Assembly (NCBI GenBank): GCA_002360295.1
Contig: DEQI01000373.1
Span: forward strand, 3,570 to 8,615
Direction of reading: 5' to 3'
Source: Planococcaceae bacterium UBA3370
GTDB taxonomy: Bacteria; Bacillota; Bacilli; Bacillales_A; Planococcaceae
Length of the DNA: 5,046 nucleotides
Shown here: in pieces, positions 4,714-5,046 of the stretch
How the letters are laid out: each line of letters begins with the position of its first letter
Numbering within the stretch: the stretch's first letter is position 1
Notes under the pieces: model-generated
Database searches by the model: none
What the model saw: the letters and a program-made list of their open reading frames with translations, nothing else
What the model was told of the DNA's origin: nothing
Made by a program: the position numbers and the translations under genes

Positions 4714-5046
4714 TTAAATTAATTGCCCTTGTCTATTACAGTTTTCAATTTCAATCTCTAACGATGTGTTTGGACGCCATTTTGAAATGAAATAAACTGC
4801 GTCATCAAACTTTGTCTTTGGCAATTCACTATAACGTGGTAAATGGAAATGGCGTTTAAAATCTCTCCATAATTGAGCAAATACTTTCTTTCCTACAGTG
4901 TTATAAGCAGGTGATTCAATCCCCCCCAGCACTTCAAGGACTTTTGCTTTCCCCTGTGAATTAAGAGCAAACTCTTGAGCACCATCGATTCGCATATGGT
5001 CTTTTAAATAATTCACATCACCTTTAATTGCTTTAATTTCTTGATA
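4714..5046 (-). CDS. Phage antirepressor, C-terminal ORF6C domain (N-terminus beyond window)
   Basis: The visible 110 residues are the end of a larger protein: the frame stays open to the right edge, and the GTG at 5016 and ATG at 4995 are internal. A short coiled-coil segment (YQEIKAIKGDVNYLKDHMRI) leads into the ORF6C domain (about 30-98), with GKAKVLEVLGGIESPAYN, then KVFAQLWRDFKRHFHLPRYS, ELPKTKFDDAVYFISKWRPN, and the tail NCNRQGQLI. ORF6C is typically found behind a Bro-N, AntA or KilA-N DNA-binding domain in antirepressors, which relieve CI-type repression and favour lytic growth. The N-terminal domain type cannot be told here. A G7 run in the coding strand (plus-strand C7 at 4921-4927) falls at the codons for LGG and is prone to slippage or sequencing error; the frame as given is intact. 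Confidence 0.93.
   Translation of the reverse strand, partial: YQEIKAIKGDVNYLKDHMRIDGAQEFALNSQGKAKVLEVLGGIESPAYNTVGKKVFAQLWRDFKRHFHLPRYSELPKTKFDDAVYFISKWRPNTSLEIEIENCNRQGQLI

Noticed and set aside
1..5046. CRISPR array, tRNA, insertion sequence or defence island
   Set aside because: No regularly spaced repeats with unique spacers, no tRNA-like fold, and no transposase or terminal inverted repeats were seen.

Overview
The window looks like the early replication and recombination region of a tailed phage or prophage of a low-GC Gram-positive host, most likely Bacillus, Lysinibacillus or a relative. Evidence: tightly packed genes, strong AGGAGG/AGGTGA ribosome binding sites, low GC in most genes, GTG and TTG starts, and a set of families (ORF6C antirepressor, Gp157, AP2, ERF, DnaD-like initiator, DnaB) typical of Firmicutes siphoviruses. 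There is no integrase, structural gene, tRNA or rRNA here, so phage versus prophage cannot be settled.

All convincing genes lie on the minus strand and read from right to left. In transcription order: the C-terminal part of an antirepressor with an ORF6C domain (to 4714); a hidden 40-residue membrane protein (4699-4577); a small helix-turn-helix-like protein (4478-4224); an unrecognised acidic 151-residue protein (4192-3737); a hidden 48-residue YqaI-like protein (3744-3598); the only real intergenic gap (3597-3466), holding a terminator-like hairpin, a perfect 15-bp palindrome and a possible 19-codon mini-ORF; Gp157 (3465-2989); an AP2-domain protein (2978-2586); an ERF single-strand annealing protein (2583-1957); a DnaD-like initiator (1947-1195); and a DnaB replicative helicase that runs off the left edge (1194 to <1). 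From Gp157 to DnaB the genes overlap or lie within about 10 nt, so they look like one translationally coupled operon. Its promoter is probably to the right of the window.

How it fits together: ERF anneals single strands for recombination or circularisation. The DnaD-like protein probably binds the origin and loads DnaB, which unwinds the fork. Five tandem 11-bp repeats next to a nearly pure A/T stretch lie inside the initiator gene, in the linker between its two domains, and look like an iteron-type replication origin. This is the strongest non-coding signal in the window.

Other points of note: a higher-GC AP2 gene that looks imported, and a possible plus-strand promoter-terminator pair that would give a transcript of about 55 nt against the direction of every gene. 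I see no CRISPR array, transposon or defence system. The window is best described as a replication module with several under-annotated small elements.
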